From contig JARGPN010000002.1 in NCBI GenBank assembly GCA_029213045.1, positions 62,001-126,000 on the forward strand: a stretch of DNA of 64,000 nucleotides. The letters run 5' to 3'. The position numbers and the translations under genes are program-made. The notes under the pieces were generated by a model. That model did not search any database, was not told the DNA's origin, and worked only from the letters and a program-made list of their open reading frames with translations. Below, piece by piece: positions 42,545-50,354 of the stretch; the first letter of the stretch is position 1; every line of letters begins with the position of its first letter. The stretch is from Alcanivoracaceae bacterium. GTDB lineage: Bacteria > Pseudomonadota > Gammaproteobacteria > Pseudomonadales > Alcanivoracaceae.

Positions 42545-43039
42545 TTAATGGGGAAGCGCGTAACGCGTTTTAATGCCCAGTTTGGCAGCAACCTCGACAG
42601 AAACAAAGATTGGACCGATCAATAGAAAGATCAGATCATCAATAAAGCTCGGCTTCTTGCCTTCTACTTTGTGGCCGTACACTTGCAGAATCCAAGCAAA
42701 CACCCACACGGCGAGGCTGATCCACAATAGTGGCCAGCCTTGTTGCTCTATGGCAATTACGCCAAGCACGGAGGCCGCAAACCAGCCCACCATAAGCACA
42801 AAGGTACCGATGGATAATCGCAAATAGAGAAGGCCTGCGAACACGCCCAATAAGGTTGCGCCGTTTACCCAATATGCATTGCTGGCCGATAGGCCGAGCC
42901 AGTTGCCAACGGGGATCAGCCAGAGCAGTCCAAGTGATGCGAAAAAGATGGCCGGCACGCAGAGGATATGAATGTACTGGTTGACCGGGTTGCGGTGGCT
43001 TTCGCCATAGGCCTGAAGAAATTGTTCTAGTGAACGCAT
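42545..43039 (-). CDS. DUF962 / Mpo1-like membrane protein (164 aa)
   Basis: The family signature Y-x3-HRNPVNQYIHILCVPAIF opens the protein. Four hydrophobic segments and the second signature QVYGHKVEGKKPSF follow. The yeast relative Mpo1 is an Fe(II)-dependent dioxygenase that alpha-oxidises 2-hydroxy fatty acids using conserved His residues. The His in HRNP, IHI and GHKVEG are kept here, so a similar activity is possible but not shown for bacterial members. ATG 43039 follows GGAGG. Confidence 0.88.
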   Translation of the reverse strand: MRSLEQFLQAYGESHRNPVNQYIHILCVPAIFFASLGLLWLIPVGNWLGLSASNAYWVNGATLLGVFAGLLYLRLSIGTFVLMVGWFAASVLGVIAIEQQGWPLLWISLAVWVFAWILQVYGHKVEGKKPSFIDDLIFLLIGPIFVSVEVAAKLGIKTRYALPH

Positions 43040-43185
43040 GGCGTCCTCCTTGCTAGCTCAGTATGTAAGCCCGATGTTGAGGGCTAATAGAGCCCTGCAT
43101 TGAGTATAGCGCCGAAGGGTAGATGAGTGGTGTCTGCCTGCCTTGTACCGAACTGCTGGCGGCGGCGTGTTTTTGGGAGGTCGGA

Positions 43186-43208
43186 TCGCTTGCAGGCAAG
43201 CTCCCACA
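43186..43208 (+). repeat. REP-like palindromic element, locus 1 copy 1
   Basis: TCGCTTGCAGGCAAGCTCCC followed by ACA. Its core is a near-palindrome GCTTGC-AG-GCAAGC followed by the conserved tail CTCCCACA. The same unit occurs at 43238, 43295 (inverted), 63060, 63180 (inverted) and 63224. The tail and general form match the REP elements of pseudomonads. Confidence 0.85.
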
Positions 43209-43237
43209 GGGGGTGGAGGCATGATCCGGAGGTTGTA

Positions 43238-43260
43238 TCACTTGCGGGTAAGCTCCCACA
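43238..43260 (+). repeat. REP-like palindromic element, locus 1 copy 2 (diverged)
   Basis: The direct copy TCACTTGCGGGTAAGCTCCC plus ACA differs from copy 1 at three positions. It lies 52 bp from copy 1, and both copies are followed by a GGGGG run. Confidence 0.8.
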
Positions 43261-43294
43261 GGGGGCTGGCCCGCATGAGTAATGGGTTGTCTTT

Positions 43295-43317
43295 TGTGGG
43301 AGCTTGCCTGCAAGCGA
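43295..43317 (-). repeat. REP-like palindromic element, locus 1 copy 3 (inverted)
   Basis: TGTGGGAGCTTGCCTGCAAG plus CGA is the exact reverse complement of copy 1. With copy 2 it forms a head-to-head pair, like a BIME unit, in the 3' gap between the crotonase and DUF962 genes. Confidence 0.85.
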
Positions 43318-43352
43318 TTGGGCGCTTGAAAACTATTCAAACGCCCAATCGC
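43314..43352. terminator. Long hairpin after the crotonase gene
   Basis: Arms GCGATTGGGCG (43314-43324) and CGCCCAATCGC (43342-43352) pair perfectly. The stem continues TTGAA/TTCAA around an AACTA loop after one mismatch. It lies 4 bp after the crotonase stop (minus strand) and abuts the inverted REP-like element. The T-run is absent, so termination is likely but not certain. Confidence 0.65.
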
Positions 43353-43356
43353 TGGA

Positions 43357-44220
43357 TTATTTCAGCGGTGGCTCTGGCCAGAACGGTGTGGCGGGCATGT
43401 CGGTGGAGACGTTGCCGGTGAACACTGGGTCGCGCTTTTCCAAAAATGCCTTGAATCCGTCGCGACCATCCATGCGCTCGCTGGTGAGATACATTAACCG
43501 TGAATCAATTTGATGCGCGTACATCGGGTGATCAAAGTTCGGATTACGCCATAACATTTTGCGCGCCAAGGCAACGGATGTTGCTGCGCTTTTGCGCATT
43601 AATTTTTCCGCCAAGGCATAGGCGGCATCGAGCACACTTTCTTTGGCGTGCAGGCTTTTAATTAAACCTGCGGCATGAGCTTCTTCGGCGGTAAAAATAT
43701 CGCCGGACAGCACCCACTCGAGCGCTTGCTGCATACCCACTACGCGCGGCAAGAACCAGCTTGAGCAAGCCTCCGGGACAATACCGCGCTGACTAAACAC
43801 AAAGCCTAACTTCGCGCCTTCTGCAGCAATGCGAAAATCCATGGGCAAGGTCATGGTAATACCAATGCCAACCGCCGCGCCGTTAATGGCCGCGATAACA
43901 GGCTTGTCGCTATTAAAAATGGCCAATGACAATTCGCCGCCGGAGTCGCGCACTTCTTCAATATTTAATTCTTCTTCTTGGGGAATGTCATAGCCGAAAA
44001 TATTGCCTTCGGGACGCACTAATTCCATCCCTGCACAAAATGCTTTTCCTTCGCCCGTAACAACAATCACGCGCACGTCGTCATCGGCGTTGGCGCGCGC
44101 TAAAGCATCAAGCATTTCCTCTTTCATTCGCAGCGTCCACGCATTCATGCGATCGGGACGGTGCAGCGTGATGGTGAGAATGCGATTAGCAACGTTATAG
44201 CGAATGTCTTGATAGTCCAT
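43357..44220 (-). CDS. Enoyl-CoA hydratase/isomerase (crotonase) family protein (287 aa)
   Basis: Crotonase fold: HRPDRMNAWTLRM, the oxyanion-hole strand GKAFCAGMEL, and AINGAAVGIGITMTLPMDFR with second oxyanion Gly, then VFSQRGIVPEACSSWFLPR. The Glu at the position equivalent to rat Glu164 is in VPEACSS. Hydration or isomerisation of acyl-CoA fits, but the family also holds dehalogenases and hydrolases. ATG 44220 has CCGGGAAG upstream. It is monocistronic, with a hairpin immediately after its stop. Confidence 0.9.
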   Translation of the reverse strand: MDYQDIRYNVANRILTITLHRPDRMNAWTLRMKEEMLDALARANADDDVRVIVVTGEGKAFCAGMELVRPEGNIFGYDIPQEEELNIEEVRDSGGELSLAIFNSDKPVIAAINGAAVGIGITMTLPMDFRIAAEGAKLGFVFSQRGIVPEACSSWFLPRVVGMQQALEWVLSGDIFTAEEAHAAGLIKSLHAKESVLDAAYALAEKLMRKSAATSVALARKMLWRNPNFDHPMYAHQIDSRLMYLTSERMDGRDGFKAFLEKRDPVFTGNVSTDMPATPFWPEPPLK

Positions 44221-44398
44221 GAAACTTCCCGGCGGCTTAGGCGTTAATTATTTTCGGAGGAAAACTCTAAGAGACTAACGCTAACAGGATGGCCGCTAGG
44301 TGCCAATTCATGAATAAGCCAGCCGCTTGTTGTTTAAGGCCAAAATGAGGTTTTTTGGCGGCGGAACTGAATGAGGAGGGAACAAAGAGTGTGCGTCG

Positions 44399-44418
44399 AC
44401 GGCTCTACCAAGAGCCGT
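44399..44418 (-). terminator. Hairpin downstream of CBS gene
   Basis: ACGGCTCT-ACCA-AGAGCCGT, an 8 bp perfect stem 54 bp past the CBS gene stop (minus strand). No U-run follows, so terminator function is tentative. The remaining 250 bp between the CBS gene and the crotonase gene shows nothing else. Confidence 0.5.
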
Positions 44419-44471
44419 GGCGGCATTGACTCCGCCAACCTCTGTATAAAGATTAGACTGGGTTTTCCGTA

Positions 44472-44891
44472 TCAGCCTAAGTCGCAGGCACGGCGCATAT
44501 CTTTTAACGCACCCAATACTTGGCCACGCGTGAGCATGCCAACAAGACGCCCGTCGCCATCAACCACCGGATAAATTTTTGGCTTTTGCTTTACCATCAA
44601 TTCAGCAATATCGACCAAAGTGTCATCTGGTTTTACCGACAACACATCTGTGTGCATCACATCATCAACGGCTGGCGAGCCTTCGCAGTGATAGCTCGAC
44701 ACGATTAAGCTGCGCAAACAATCCTGCTCGGAAATAAACCCTACCACGCGTTCGCTGCTGTCGATGACTGGCAAGCCAGTCATCTTCAACTTTAATAGCG
44801 TATCAACCACTTCAGTTAAATCCGTGCCGACGCGAATCGCAGATGGATGTCGCGCCATAACGTCTTTCACTTTTTCCGCTTCCGTCGACAT
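44472..44891 (-). CDS. CBS-domain pair protein (139 aa)
   Basis: Two CBS motifs fill the protein. The first is VKDVMARHPSAIRVGTDL with LPVIDSSERVVGFISEQDCL. The second is DDVMHTDVLSVKPDDTLVD with YPVVDGDGRLVGMLTRGQVL. Such stand-alone pairs bind adenosyl nucleotides and regulate partner proteins. No partner can be named. ATG 44891 has AAGGAGG at 8 bases, so it is preferred to GTG 44897. It follows the peroxiredoxin-glutaredoxin gene on the same strand by about 34 bp and may be cotranscribed. Confidence 0.9.
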   Translation of the reverse strand: MSTEAEKVKDVMARHPSAIRVGTDLTEVVDTLLKLKMTGLPVIDSSERVVGFISEQDCLRSLIVSSYHCEGSPAVDDVMHTDVLSVKPDDTLVDIAELMVKQKPKIYPVVDGDGRLVGMLTRGQVLGALKDMRRACDLG

Positions 44892-44925
44892 CTTCACGCC
44901 CTCCTTAGGCTGACGATGGCGGCGA

Positions 44926-45666
44926 TTAGCTGGCTGAAGCTAGCCATTTTTCAAGATCGTCCGCGCCACCGATATGTTGCCCTTCAATATACACCTGTGG
45001 CGTTGTTCCGCGACCGGTAATTGCGGCCAAGCTGCTGTAGCTTAAGCCGTTACCGTTCAGCTCGATTTCTTCAAAATGGTAACCCTTATCGCGCAACGCT
45101 TGCTTAGCACGCGCACAGTGCGGGCAACCTGGCTTGGTAAACAACGACACGCGCTTGGGTTTCTCGGCGCTGCCATTAATGTAGTTCAACATCGTATCGG
45201 CATCAGACACTTCAAATGGGTCGCCGGGCTTCTCTGGCTCGATAAACATTTTTTCAATCACACCGTCACGCACCAGCATTGAATAGCGCCATGTGCGCTG
45301 ACCAAAACCGATTTCTTTCTTGTCGACAAGCAGGCCCATTTGCTCGCTGAACTCGCCGTTGCCGTCGGGAATGAAGCGAATGTTTTCTGCGCTTTGATCC
45401 GCCGCCCACGCATTCATCACGAAGGTATCGTTAACCGATAAGCAGATAATGTCGTCGATACCATTTTGCTTAAACACAGGCGCTAACTCGTTATAGCGCG
45501 GCAAATGAGTAGACGAACAGGTTGGCGTAAAAGCACCAGGCAGTGCGAACACAATGACGTTCTTGCCTTTGAAAAGCTGATCGGAGGAGATGTCTGCCCA
45601 GTCTTCTGCCACACGGGTATGAAAGGTGACACTGGGGACTGGCTGGCCTTCTTTGCTCTGGAACAT
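44926..45666 (-). CDS. Peroxiredoxin-glutaredoxin hybrid (246 aa)
   Basis: The N-terminal Prx5-type peroxiredoxin (about 1-160) has its peroxidatic Cys in PGAFTPTCSSTHLP. The C-terminal glutaredoxin (about 170-246) has the active site CPHC in FTKPGCPHCARAKQ and the glutathione-binding stretch GRGTTPQVYIEGQHIGG. The fusion, known from Haemophilus and Neisseria, reduces peroxides with glutathione without a separate glutaredoxin. ATG 45666 follows GGAG. It is likely induced by oxidative stress. AT-rich upstream sequence has ATAG/CTAT pieces, but no complete OxyR site could be assigned. Confidence 0.95.
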   Translation of the reverse strand: MFQSKEGQPVPSVTFHTRVAEDWADISSDQLFKGKNVIVFALPGAFTPTCSSTHLPRYNELAPVFKQNGIDDIICLSVNDTFVMNAWAADQSAENIRFIPDGNGEFSEQMGLLVDKKEIGFGQRTWRYSMLVRDGVIEKMFIEPEKPGDPFEVSDADTMLNYINGSAEKPKRVSLFTKPGCPHCARAKQALRDKGYHFEEIELNGNGLSYSSLAAITGRGTTPQVYIEGQHIGGADDLEKWLASAS

Positions 45667-45769
45667 AAAAAACTCCTGTTTCGAATTGGGTCATCTAAGT
45701 GATGTAGCCATTGTCAGGGACAGGTATTGATATGCATAAACAATTGAAGTTATAGATTCGATAGAAAAA

Positions 45770-46864
45770 TTAAATTGAGGTTCTAGGCCGCCTTGCTAGC
45801 AACGGCAACATCAGCAGCAAGCCGAACAGAAACCCGCCGCCATCGCCGGTTATAACGCTGTCGCTCGCCGTTGATTGCCCTCCGCCCTGATCGGACCAGC
45901 CGATATCATCCATCAGCGCCACCGTGAGATCGGGGATAAAAGAAGGGGTGTTGGCTGGCTCCATTAATTCATCAGGGCTTAGCGCGGGAGAAAAGTGCGC
46001 CGCAGTTGCCGCTGGCTCAAATGTCGAGGGCGCGAACATCATTACCTTTCCCTGGGCGACGCCACTACTCAACAACGATGCCGCTTGGCTGACCGCTGCG
46101 CCATCCCACACCAATTTATTCATCGACGTGGCCGCATTAACACGCTCTCCATTCGTCATTTCAGCTTTCGATAGATGCGCACTAGAATTTAAATCGTATA
46201 AATACCGAAGAAAAATATCGTTCATAGGAATCGGGGACGCGCCTTGAAAAGGCGGCAGCTCAATCAGCTCGCCACTGCCCAAGTCGGCATACAATTGAAA
46301 GCCAAGCCCGTGCGCCAGCTCGTGCAATATTGTGCTGTATAAACTGATGTCATTCCCTAATGGTTCGGCGTTGCCGTAATACCAATCACCGCCACCCAGA
46401 CACGCGGCATAGGCATTGTCGTCAAGGCGCGCATTCAAGTTAATGCTGATGTCTGACGCATCAATGCCACTTGCAGGCGGCACCACGTCAAACCCCGCCA
46501 AGGCACTTGCCAAGGCGACGGGATACACCGTATTGCGAAATGGCGCGTTAGCAAAATTTGCCACAATACTCGTCGCGCCGCCGTTACCGAGCACGGCACG
46601 GTCAGCCTCACAGGGCATGGCGTCATCATCAATAAAAGCAATATTCACTTCAATGGGAACGCTACTGGACAGGCGATCCGCCCAAAACCGCACCGCACGC
46701 TGGGCGACTTCCTCGCGGTCGGCATCATACAAAGTGTCATCGCTGGTAAAATTTACAGAGAACGTTGATTCACTACCAACAACCACAAACGCACTGACTA
46801 ACGGCGAAACGAGCAACACTGCGACGGCCATTATCAAGGAAACAGATCGGCGGATAATGTTCAC
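45770..46864 (-). CDS. Secreted zinc metalloprotease-like protein with GlyGly-CTERM tail (364 aa)
   Basis: A signal peptide (cleaved near VSA) precedes a metzincin-type zinc motif, HELAHGLGF (H-E-x2-H-x2-G-F). The C-terminus is a GlyGly-CTERM sorting tail: GDGGG, a hydrophobic helix (FLFGLLLMLPLLA) and RRPR, which rhombosortase removes before surface display or secretion through type II secretion. Homologues are often annotated PA-domain or hypothetical proteins. The start is GTG 46864, overlapping the upstream TAG stop by one base, so it is coupled to the small membrane protein gene. The substrate is unknown. Confidence 0.83.
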   Translation of the reverse strand: MNIIRRSVSLIMAVAVLLVSPLVSAFVVVGSESTFSVNFTSDDTLYDADREEVAQRAVRFWADRLSSSVPIEVNIAFIDDDAMPCEADRAVLGNGGATSIVANFANAPFRNTVYPVALASALAGFDVVPPASGIDASDISINLNARLDDNAYAACLGGGDWYYGNAEPLGNDISLYSTILHELAHGLGFQLYADLGSGELIELPPFQGASPIPMNDIFLRYLYDLNSSAHLSKAEMTNGERVNAATSMNKLVWDGAAVSQAASLLSSGVAQGKVMMFAPSTFEPAATAAHFSPALSPDELMEPANTPSFIPDLTVALMDDIGWSDQGGGQSTASDSVITGDGGGFLFGLLLMLPLLARRPRTSI

Positions 46865-47289
46865 TACTGTTCAACCTTTACGTTGCCGTCTTTATCGAGC
46901 CGCGCGGTGGGCACGTTGCGATATCGATCACTCATGTTAGCGCTCACCGAGCCATCGGCATGATGAGTCACCTCTAGATCGTCATCACTTCGGTTTTGTA
47001 GCGCTTTTACTTTTTCGTCAAACTGAGCATCGGAACGCTGCGATTCATTGTTCGCGTTTTTCTCGACAACTGCGTCCGTGGTTTTTGCTTTTAGCGGGGT
47101 CTCAATGTGCGGGGAATTTTGCGAATCACTGTGCAGATCAGCGTCCTGTTCAATACGCTCTTGGCTCACCACTGGCGCACTTGCAGACTCGCCCACACGA
47201 CTCTCTCGTGAATCCTGCACATACGGATACACGCCTAGCGCGATGACAATGGCGGCAATCGTTACTAACACCCAAATCCGTGGCTGCAT
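46864..47289 (-). CDS. Small single-pass membrane protein of unknown function (141 aa)
   Basis: It starts MQPRIWVLVTIAAIVIALGV: one N-terminal transmembrane helix. An acidic, low-complexity periplasmic region (about 35-95) follows, then a conserved-looking tail with a beta-hairpin (DLEVTHHADGSVSANMSDRY and TARLDKDGNVKVEQ). ATG 47289 has GAGG at 6 bases. The longer frame to 47358 is less likely. It is translationally coupled to the GlyGly-CTERM metalloprotease. I do not recognise a family, and a chaperone or inhibitor role would be guesswork. Confidence 0.65.
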   Translation of the reverse strand: MQPRIWVLVTIAAIVIALGVYPYVQDSRESRVGESASAPVVSQERIEQDADLHSDSQNSPHIETPLKAKTTDAVVEKNANNESQRSDAQFDEKVKALQNRSDDDLEVTHHADGSVSANMSDRYRNVPTARLDKDGNVKVEQ

Positions 47290-47477
47290 ACTTTCCCTCA
47301 TTACGTTCTGTAAGCTTACGCTTTTCCGCAGTATAGAAGACACCGCTTTTAAGCCCAACCTGCAATGCTATTATTGCGCCCTGGGCGTGAGGTGCGCGGC
47401 AACGCTCCATCGGAAAATCACCGCCGCGCAAACGTTTGTCGCAGTAGGAATATTGCATAACGCAGAACCAAGCCTCA

Positions 47478-48158
47478 GTGTATAAACCTATGACAAAGAC
47501 ATGGCGCGACACCCATCAAATACTTGATGAGATTCTGAGCAGTTGGACACACGGTATCGCCACCGCATTAAGTGTGGTCGGCACTGTGGTGCTGATAGTG
47601 GGCGCCAGCAAACTTGGCGACATATGGAAAATGGTGAGCTTCAGTATTTTTGGCGCCTCCTTAATTCTGCTGTACCTCGCCTCAACGCTGTACCACAGCG
47701 CGAAACACCCGAACGCGCGCAAAGCCTTCAAAATGCTGGATCATTGCGCGATCTTTTTATTGATTGCTGGCACTTACACGCCTTTCTTGCTGGTCAATTT
47801 GCGCGGCCCGGTGGGCTGGACAATGTTCGCCGTCATTTGGGGGCTTGCCTTCACCGGCGTCGCGCTGAAATTAATTTATGCCGACAGATATAAAATTGCG
47901 CGCGTGATTATTTATTTGGCGATGGGCTGGCTGATTATGTTTGCCTCGTCCTCGCTGATGGAGAATCTTAGTCAACTTGCGCTCAACCTGACGTTAGCCG
48001 GCGGCATCGTCTATACCGTCGGCGTGATATTTTATTTATTTCATAACATTCCGTTTAATCATGCCATTTGGCATCTGTTCGTCATCGGCGGAAGCGTCTG
48101 TCATTTCTATGCTGTGTATTACGGCGTACTGCCCTTTACCGGAATGGCGTCGCAGTAA
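47478..48158 (+). CDS. Hemolysin III / PAQR family membrane protein (226 aa)
   Basis: Seven hydrophobic helices and the PAQR metal-site pattern: STLYHS (Ser-x3-His) in helix 2-3, LDHCAIFLLIAGTYTP (Asp-His), and a C-terminal H-x3-H (NHAIWHLFVIGGSVCHF). Bacterial members are annotated YqfA/hemolysin III and are thought to be metal-dependent membrane hydrolases. Direct haemolysin activity is doubtful. The start at GTG 47478 or ATG 47490 cannot be decided, and neither has a strong ribosome site. It ends at a shared terminator. Confidence 0.88.
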   Translation: MYKPMTKTWRDTHQILDEILSSWTHGIATALSVVGTVVLIVGASKLGDIWKMVSFSIFGASLILLYLASTLYHSAKHPNARKAFKMLDHCAIFLLIAGTYTPFLLVNLRGPVGWTMFAVIWGLAFTGVALKLIYADRYKIARVIIYLAMGWLIMFASSSLMENLSQLALNLTLAGGIVYTVGVIFYLFHNIPFNHAIWHLFVIGGSVCHFYAVYYGVLPFTGMASQ

Positions 48159-48173
48159 CATTTAATTTTGCCC

Positions 48174-48205
48174 AAAAAAATGGCCGCTTATTGCGGCCAT
48201 TTTTA
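48174..48205. terminator. Bidirectional terminator between hemolysin III gene and blh
   Basis: TGGCCGC-TTATT-GCGGCCA with an A7 run before and a T-rich run after. It serves both convergent genes. Confidence 0.92.
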
Positions 48206-49066
48206 TTACAGAACATTTATCGGCAATTTTAAATATACCGTTCCATTATCCTCAGCTGGCGGCATCTGCCCGCCCCGTACATTCACCTGAACCGACGGCA
48301 ATATTAAACGCGGCATATCCAGTGTCGCGTCCCGCGCTTCGCGCATGGCGACAAATTCTTGTTCGCCCACACCATCGTGCACATGGATATTATGCTCTCG
48401 CTGGGCAGCCACCGATGTTTCATATTTGTGCTCGCGTCGATCGCCAGGGTAGTCATGACAGACAAACACGCGCGTCTCATTCGGTAACGCTAATAATTTT
48501 TTGACTGACTGATACAACGTTGCCGCGTCACCGCCGGGGAAATCACAACGTGCTGTGCCGACATCCGGCATAAACAACGTATCGCCAACAAACAGCGCAT
48601 CGCCGATCAGGTACGCTAAGTCGGCTGGGGTATGACCCGGACTAGACAGCACCTTGCCGGTTAGGCCGCCAATAGAAAACGTGTCGCCATCGGCAAACAA
48701 GTGATCGAACTGGCTACCATCATTAAGAAATGTTTTTTCGAAGTTAAATAACGTGCTGAATATTTTCTGGACGTCTTGGATTTTTTCGCCAATGGCGATT
48801 TGACCACCGAGCTGTTCGCGGATATACGGCGCAGCGGAAAGATGGTCGGCATGGGCGTGGGTTTCTAAGATCCAATCCAAAGTGAGCTCATGCTGGCGAA
48901 TAAAATTGACCACCTTCTCAGCACTCTCCGTATGCGTTCGCCCAGATTTAGAATCGAAATCCAACACTGGATCAATAACCGCCGCGTGACCGCCGTCGCA
49001 GTCATAGACAACGTACGAGAAGGTTTCTGAATCGTTATCGAGAAAGGCCTGTACTTGCGGGTTCAT
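48206..49066 (-). CDS. blh: Blh-type MBL-fold persulfide dioxygenase (286 aa)
   Basis: A metallo-beta-lactamase fold of the ETHE1/Blh group: metal motif THAHADH near residue 72, then SSPGHTPADLAYL, VGDTLFMPDVGTARCDFPGG and FVCHDYPGDRREHKYET. ETHE1-type enzymes oxidise glutathione persulfide to sulfite and glutathione using Fe(II). Blh is the relative found in BigR regulons. ATG 49066 has GGAG at 6 bases. It is divergent from the BigR-like repressor across a 103 bp gap with a perfect inverted repeat, as expected for a persulfide-induced module. Confidence 0.88.
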   Translation of the reverse strand: MNPQVQAFLDNDSETFSYVVYDCDGGHAAVIDPVLDFDSKSGRTHTESAEKVVNFIRQHELTLDWILETHAHADHLSAAPYIREQLGGQIAIGEKIQDVQKIFSTLFNFEKTFLNDGSQFDHLFADGDTFSIGGLTGKVLSSPGHTPADLAYLIGDALFVGDTLFMPDVGTARCDFPGGDAATLYQSVKKLLALPNETRVFVCHDYPGDRREHKYETSVAAQREHNIHVHDGVGEQEFVAMREARDATLDMPRLILPSVQVNVRGGQMPPAEDNGTVYLKLPINVL

Positions 49067-49078
49067 ACGATACTCCGA

Positions 49079-49097
49079 ATGTTATGCTTGATAACAT
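49079..49097. promoter_or_regulatory. Putative BigR operator, perfect inverted repeat
   Basis: ATGTTAT-GCTTG-ATAACAT, 7 bp perfect arms, 12 bp upstream of the blh start in the blh/bigR divergent gap. ArsR-type repressors bind AT-rich inverted repeats of this size. The very AT-rich stretch just beyond it (49098-49120) probably holds the -10 elements. Assignment is inference from position and symmetry. Confidence 0.65.
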
Positions 49098-49169
49098 AAT
49101 ATATATTTGTATAATGTTTTCAAGTAGCAATTTACATATGACGCCTGAGATGCAGTAAGGGATATAGAA

Positions 49170-49490
49170 ATGGGTCAAGTTAAAATCAAACCTGATGCGA
49201 TGCGCGCTGCTGCCGGCCAAGCCAGTTCGTTACTGCGCGCCCTAGGCAATGAAGACAGGCTAATGCTGCTGTGTCAGCTGAGCCAAGGCGAAGCCTGTGT
49301 CAGTGACCTTGAGCTTGCCTGCTCGATTTTTCAGCCGTCATTGTCTCAACATCTTGGCGTCTTGCGCCGCGAAGGCTTGGTGGATACCCGTCGCGAAGGC
49401 AAACACATTTTTTACCGGGTGGCTAACGACGACGCTCTGGCGTTATTGCACGTGTTGTACAGCCGATTTTGTCCTCAGGGAGACTACTAA
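49170..49490 (+). CDS. bigR: BigR/SqrR-type persulfide-sensing ArsR repressor (106 aa)
   Basis: A winged-helix ArsR protein (LLRALGNEDRLMLLCQLSQG; IFQPSLSQHLGVLRREGLV; DTRREGKHIFYRV) with Cys at 43 (EACVSDL) and 101 (RFCPQ). These match the two Cys that form the tetrasulfide/disulfide switch in BigR and SqrR. Metal-binding ArsR motifs are not seen. ATG 49170 has AAGGG at 8 bases. It should repress blh and its own operon until persulfide oxidises the Cys pair. It is first in the bigR-pmpA-pmpB-sulP series, with its stop overlapping the next start (TAATG). Confidence 0.9.
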   Translation: MGQVKIKPDAMRAAAGQASSLLRALGNEDRLMLLCQLSQGEACVSDLELACSIFQPSLSQHLGVLRREGLVDTRREGKHIFYRVANDDALALLHVLYSRFCPQGDY

Positions 49491-49924
49491 TGACGATTGA
49501 TTGGCATGCCTTTACACCGTGGATGTCACTTGCCGGCGGCATCATGATCGGCGTGGCGGCGGTAATGTTTGTATTGCTCAATGGCCGCATTGCGGGCATT
49601 AGCGGCATTCTTGGTGGGCTGCTCAGACCGGTAAAAGGCGACCTGCTTTGGCGCGTCGCGTTTCTACTTGGCATGGTCGCCGCACCACTGACGTGGCAAA
49701 TCATGGCGACGCTACCGTCGATGCGCATCGATGCAGACTACCCGTTATTAATTGTTGCCGGACTCGTGGTTGGTGTGAGCACGCGCTATGGCTCTGGCTG
49801 CACAAGCGGGCACGGTGTGTGCGGTATTTCTCGAATGTCGCCGAGATCACTCGTTGCCACTGCCGCCTTTATGGCCAGCGGTTTTGTCACTGTGTTTGTT
49901 GCACGACACCTTCTTGGAGGCTAA
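49490..49924 (+). CDS. pmpA: PmpA-like YeeE/YedE family transporter, N-half (144 aa)
   Basis: Four hydrophobic helices with the YeeE/YedE signatures RIAGISGILGGLLRP and TRYGSGCTSGHGVCGISRMS, the latter carrying the Cys used for thiosulfate passage in YeeE. Split proteins of this length, encoded in pairs, are called PmpA and PmpB in BigR regulons. ATG 49490 overlaps the bigR stop (TAATG), with AGGGAG at 7 bases. It probably imports or exports a sulfur species with PmpB. Confidence 0.87.
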   Translation: MTIDWHAFTPWMSLAGGIMIGVAAVMFVLLNGRIAGISGILGGLLRPVKGDLLWRVAFLLGMVAAPLTWQIMATLPSMRIDADYPLLIVAGLVVGVSTRYGSGCTSGHGVCGISRMSPRSLVATAAFMASGFVTVFVARHLLGG

Positions 49925-49928
49925 CTCA

Positions 49929-50354
49929 ATGGAACGTCACCATTTTTCTGCTTTGCTTACCGGTCTTATTTTTGGCGCCGGCCTGCTGCTTTCCGGCATG
50001 GCCAATCCCGAAAAAGTGCTCGGCTTTCTCGATGTGACTGGTGCATGGGATCCGAGCTTGATGATGGTGATGGGCGGCGCGATTGCGGTCGGCATTGTCG
50101 GTTTCGCTGTCGTAAAGGGCCGCTCACATAGCCTTTTCGGTGAGCCCATTTCTCTGCCACAACGACAAGACCTGGATAAGAGATTAATCATTGGCAGCCT
50201 TGGCTTTGGCATCGGCTGGGGGCTAGCGGGGTTTTGCCCAGGCCCAGCACTGGTTGCTGTTGGCACAGGCTCGATAAAAGCCATTGTGTTTGTGATGGCG
50301 ATGATCGCCGGCATGGCCATTTTCGAAATCCTTGAGAAAAGAAAGTCCGCATGA
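49929..50354 (+). CDS. pmpB: PmpB-like YeeE/YedE family transporter, C-half (141 aa)
   Basis: The partner half of the YeeE/YedE pair: GLIFGAGLLLSGMANPEKVL and GIGWGLAGFCPGPALVAVGT, the second with the conserved Cys-Pro-Gly-Pro. ATG 49929 has GGAGG at 8 bases and lies 5 bp after the pmpA stop. The longer frame back to 49788 lies inside pmpA and is rejected. Its stop overlaps the SulP start by 4 bp. Confidence 0.87.
   Translation: MERHHFSALLTGLIFGAGLLLSGMANPEKVLGFLDVTGAWDPSLMMVMGGAIAVGIVGFAVVKGRSHSLFGEPISLPQRQDLDKRLIIGSLGFGIGWGLAGFCPGPALVAVGTGSIKAIVFVMAMIAGMAIFEILEKRKSA

Noticed and set aside
43186..43352. CRISPR-like array
   Set aside because: Repeats are short, palindromic, unevenly spaced and in both orientations, and no cas genes are present. 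REP-like elements explain them.
45667..45760. OxyR site upstream of peroxiredoxin-glutaredoxin gene
   Set aside because: ATAG and CTAT pieces are present but the four evenly spaced half-sites of an OxyR box are not. The AT-rich composition explains the partial match.
47478..48158. Hemolysin III as a toxin
   Set aside because: It is a PAQR-type membrane protein by motif. The haemolysin name is historical and not supported here.
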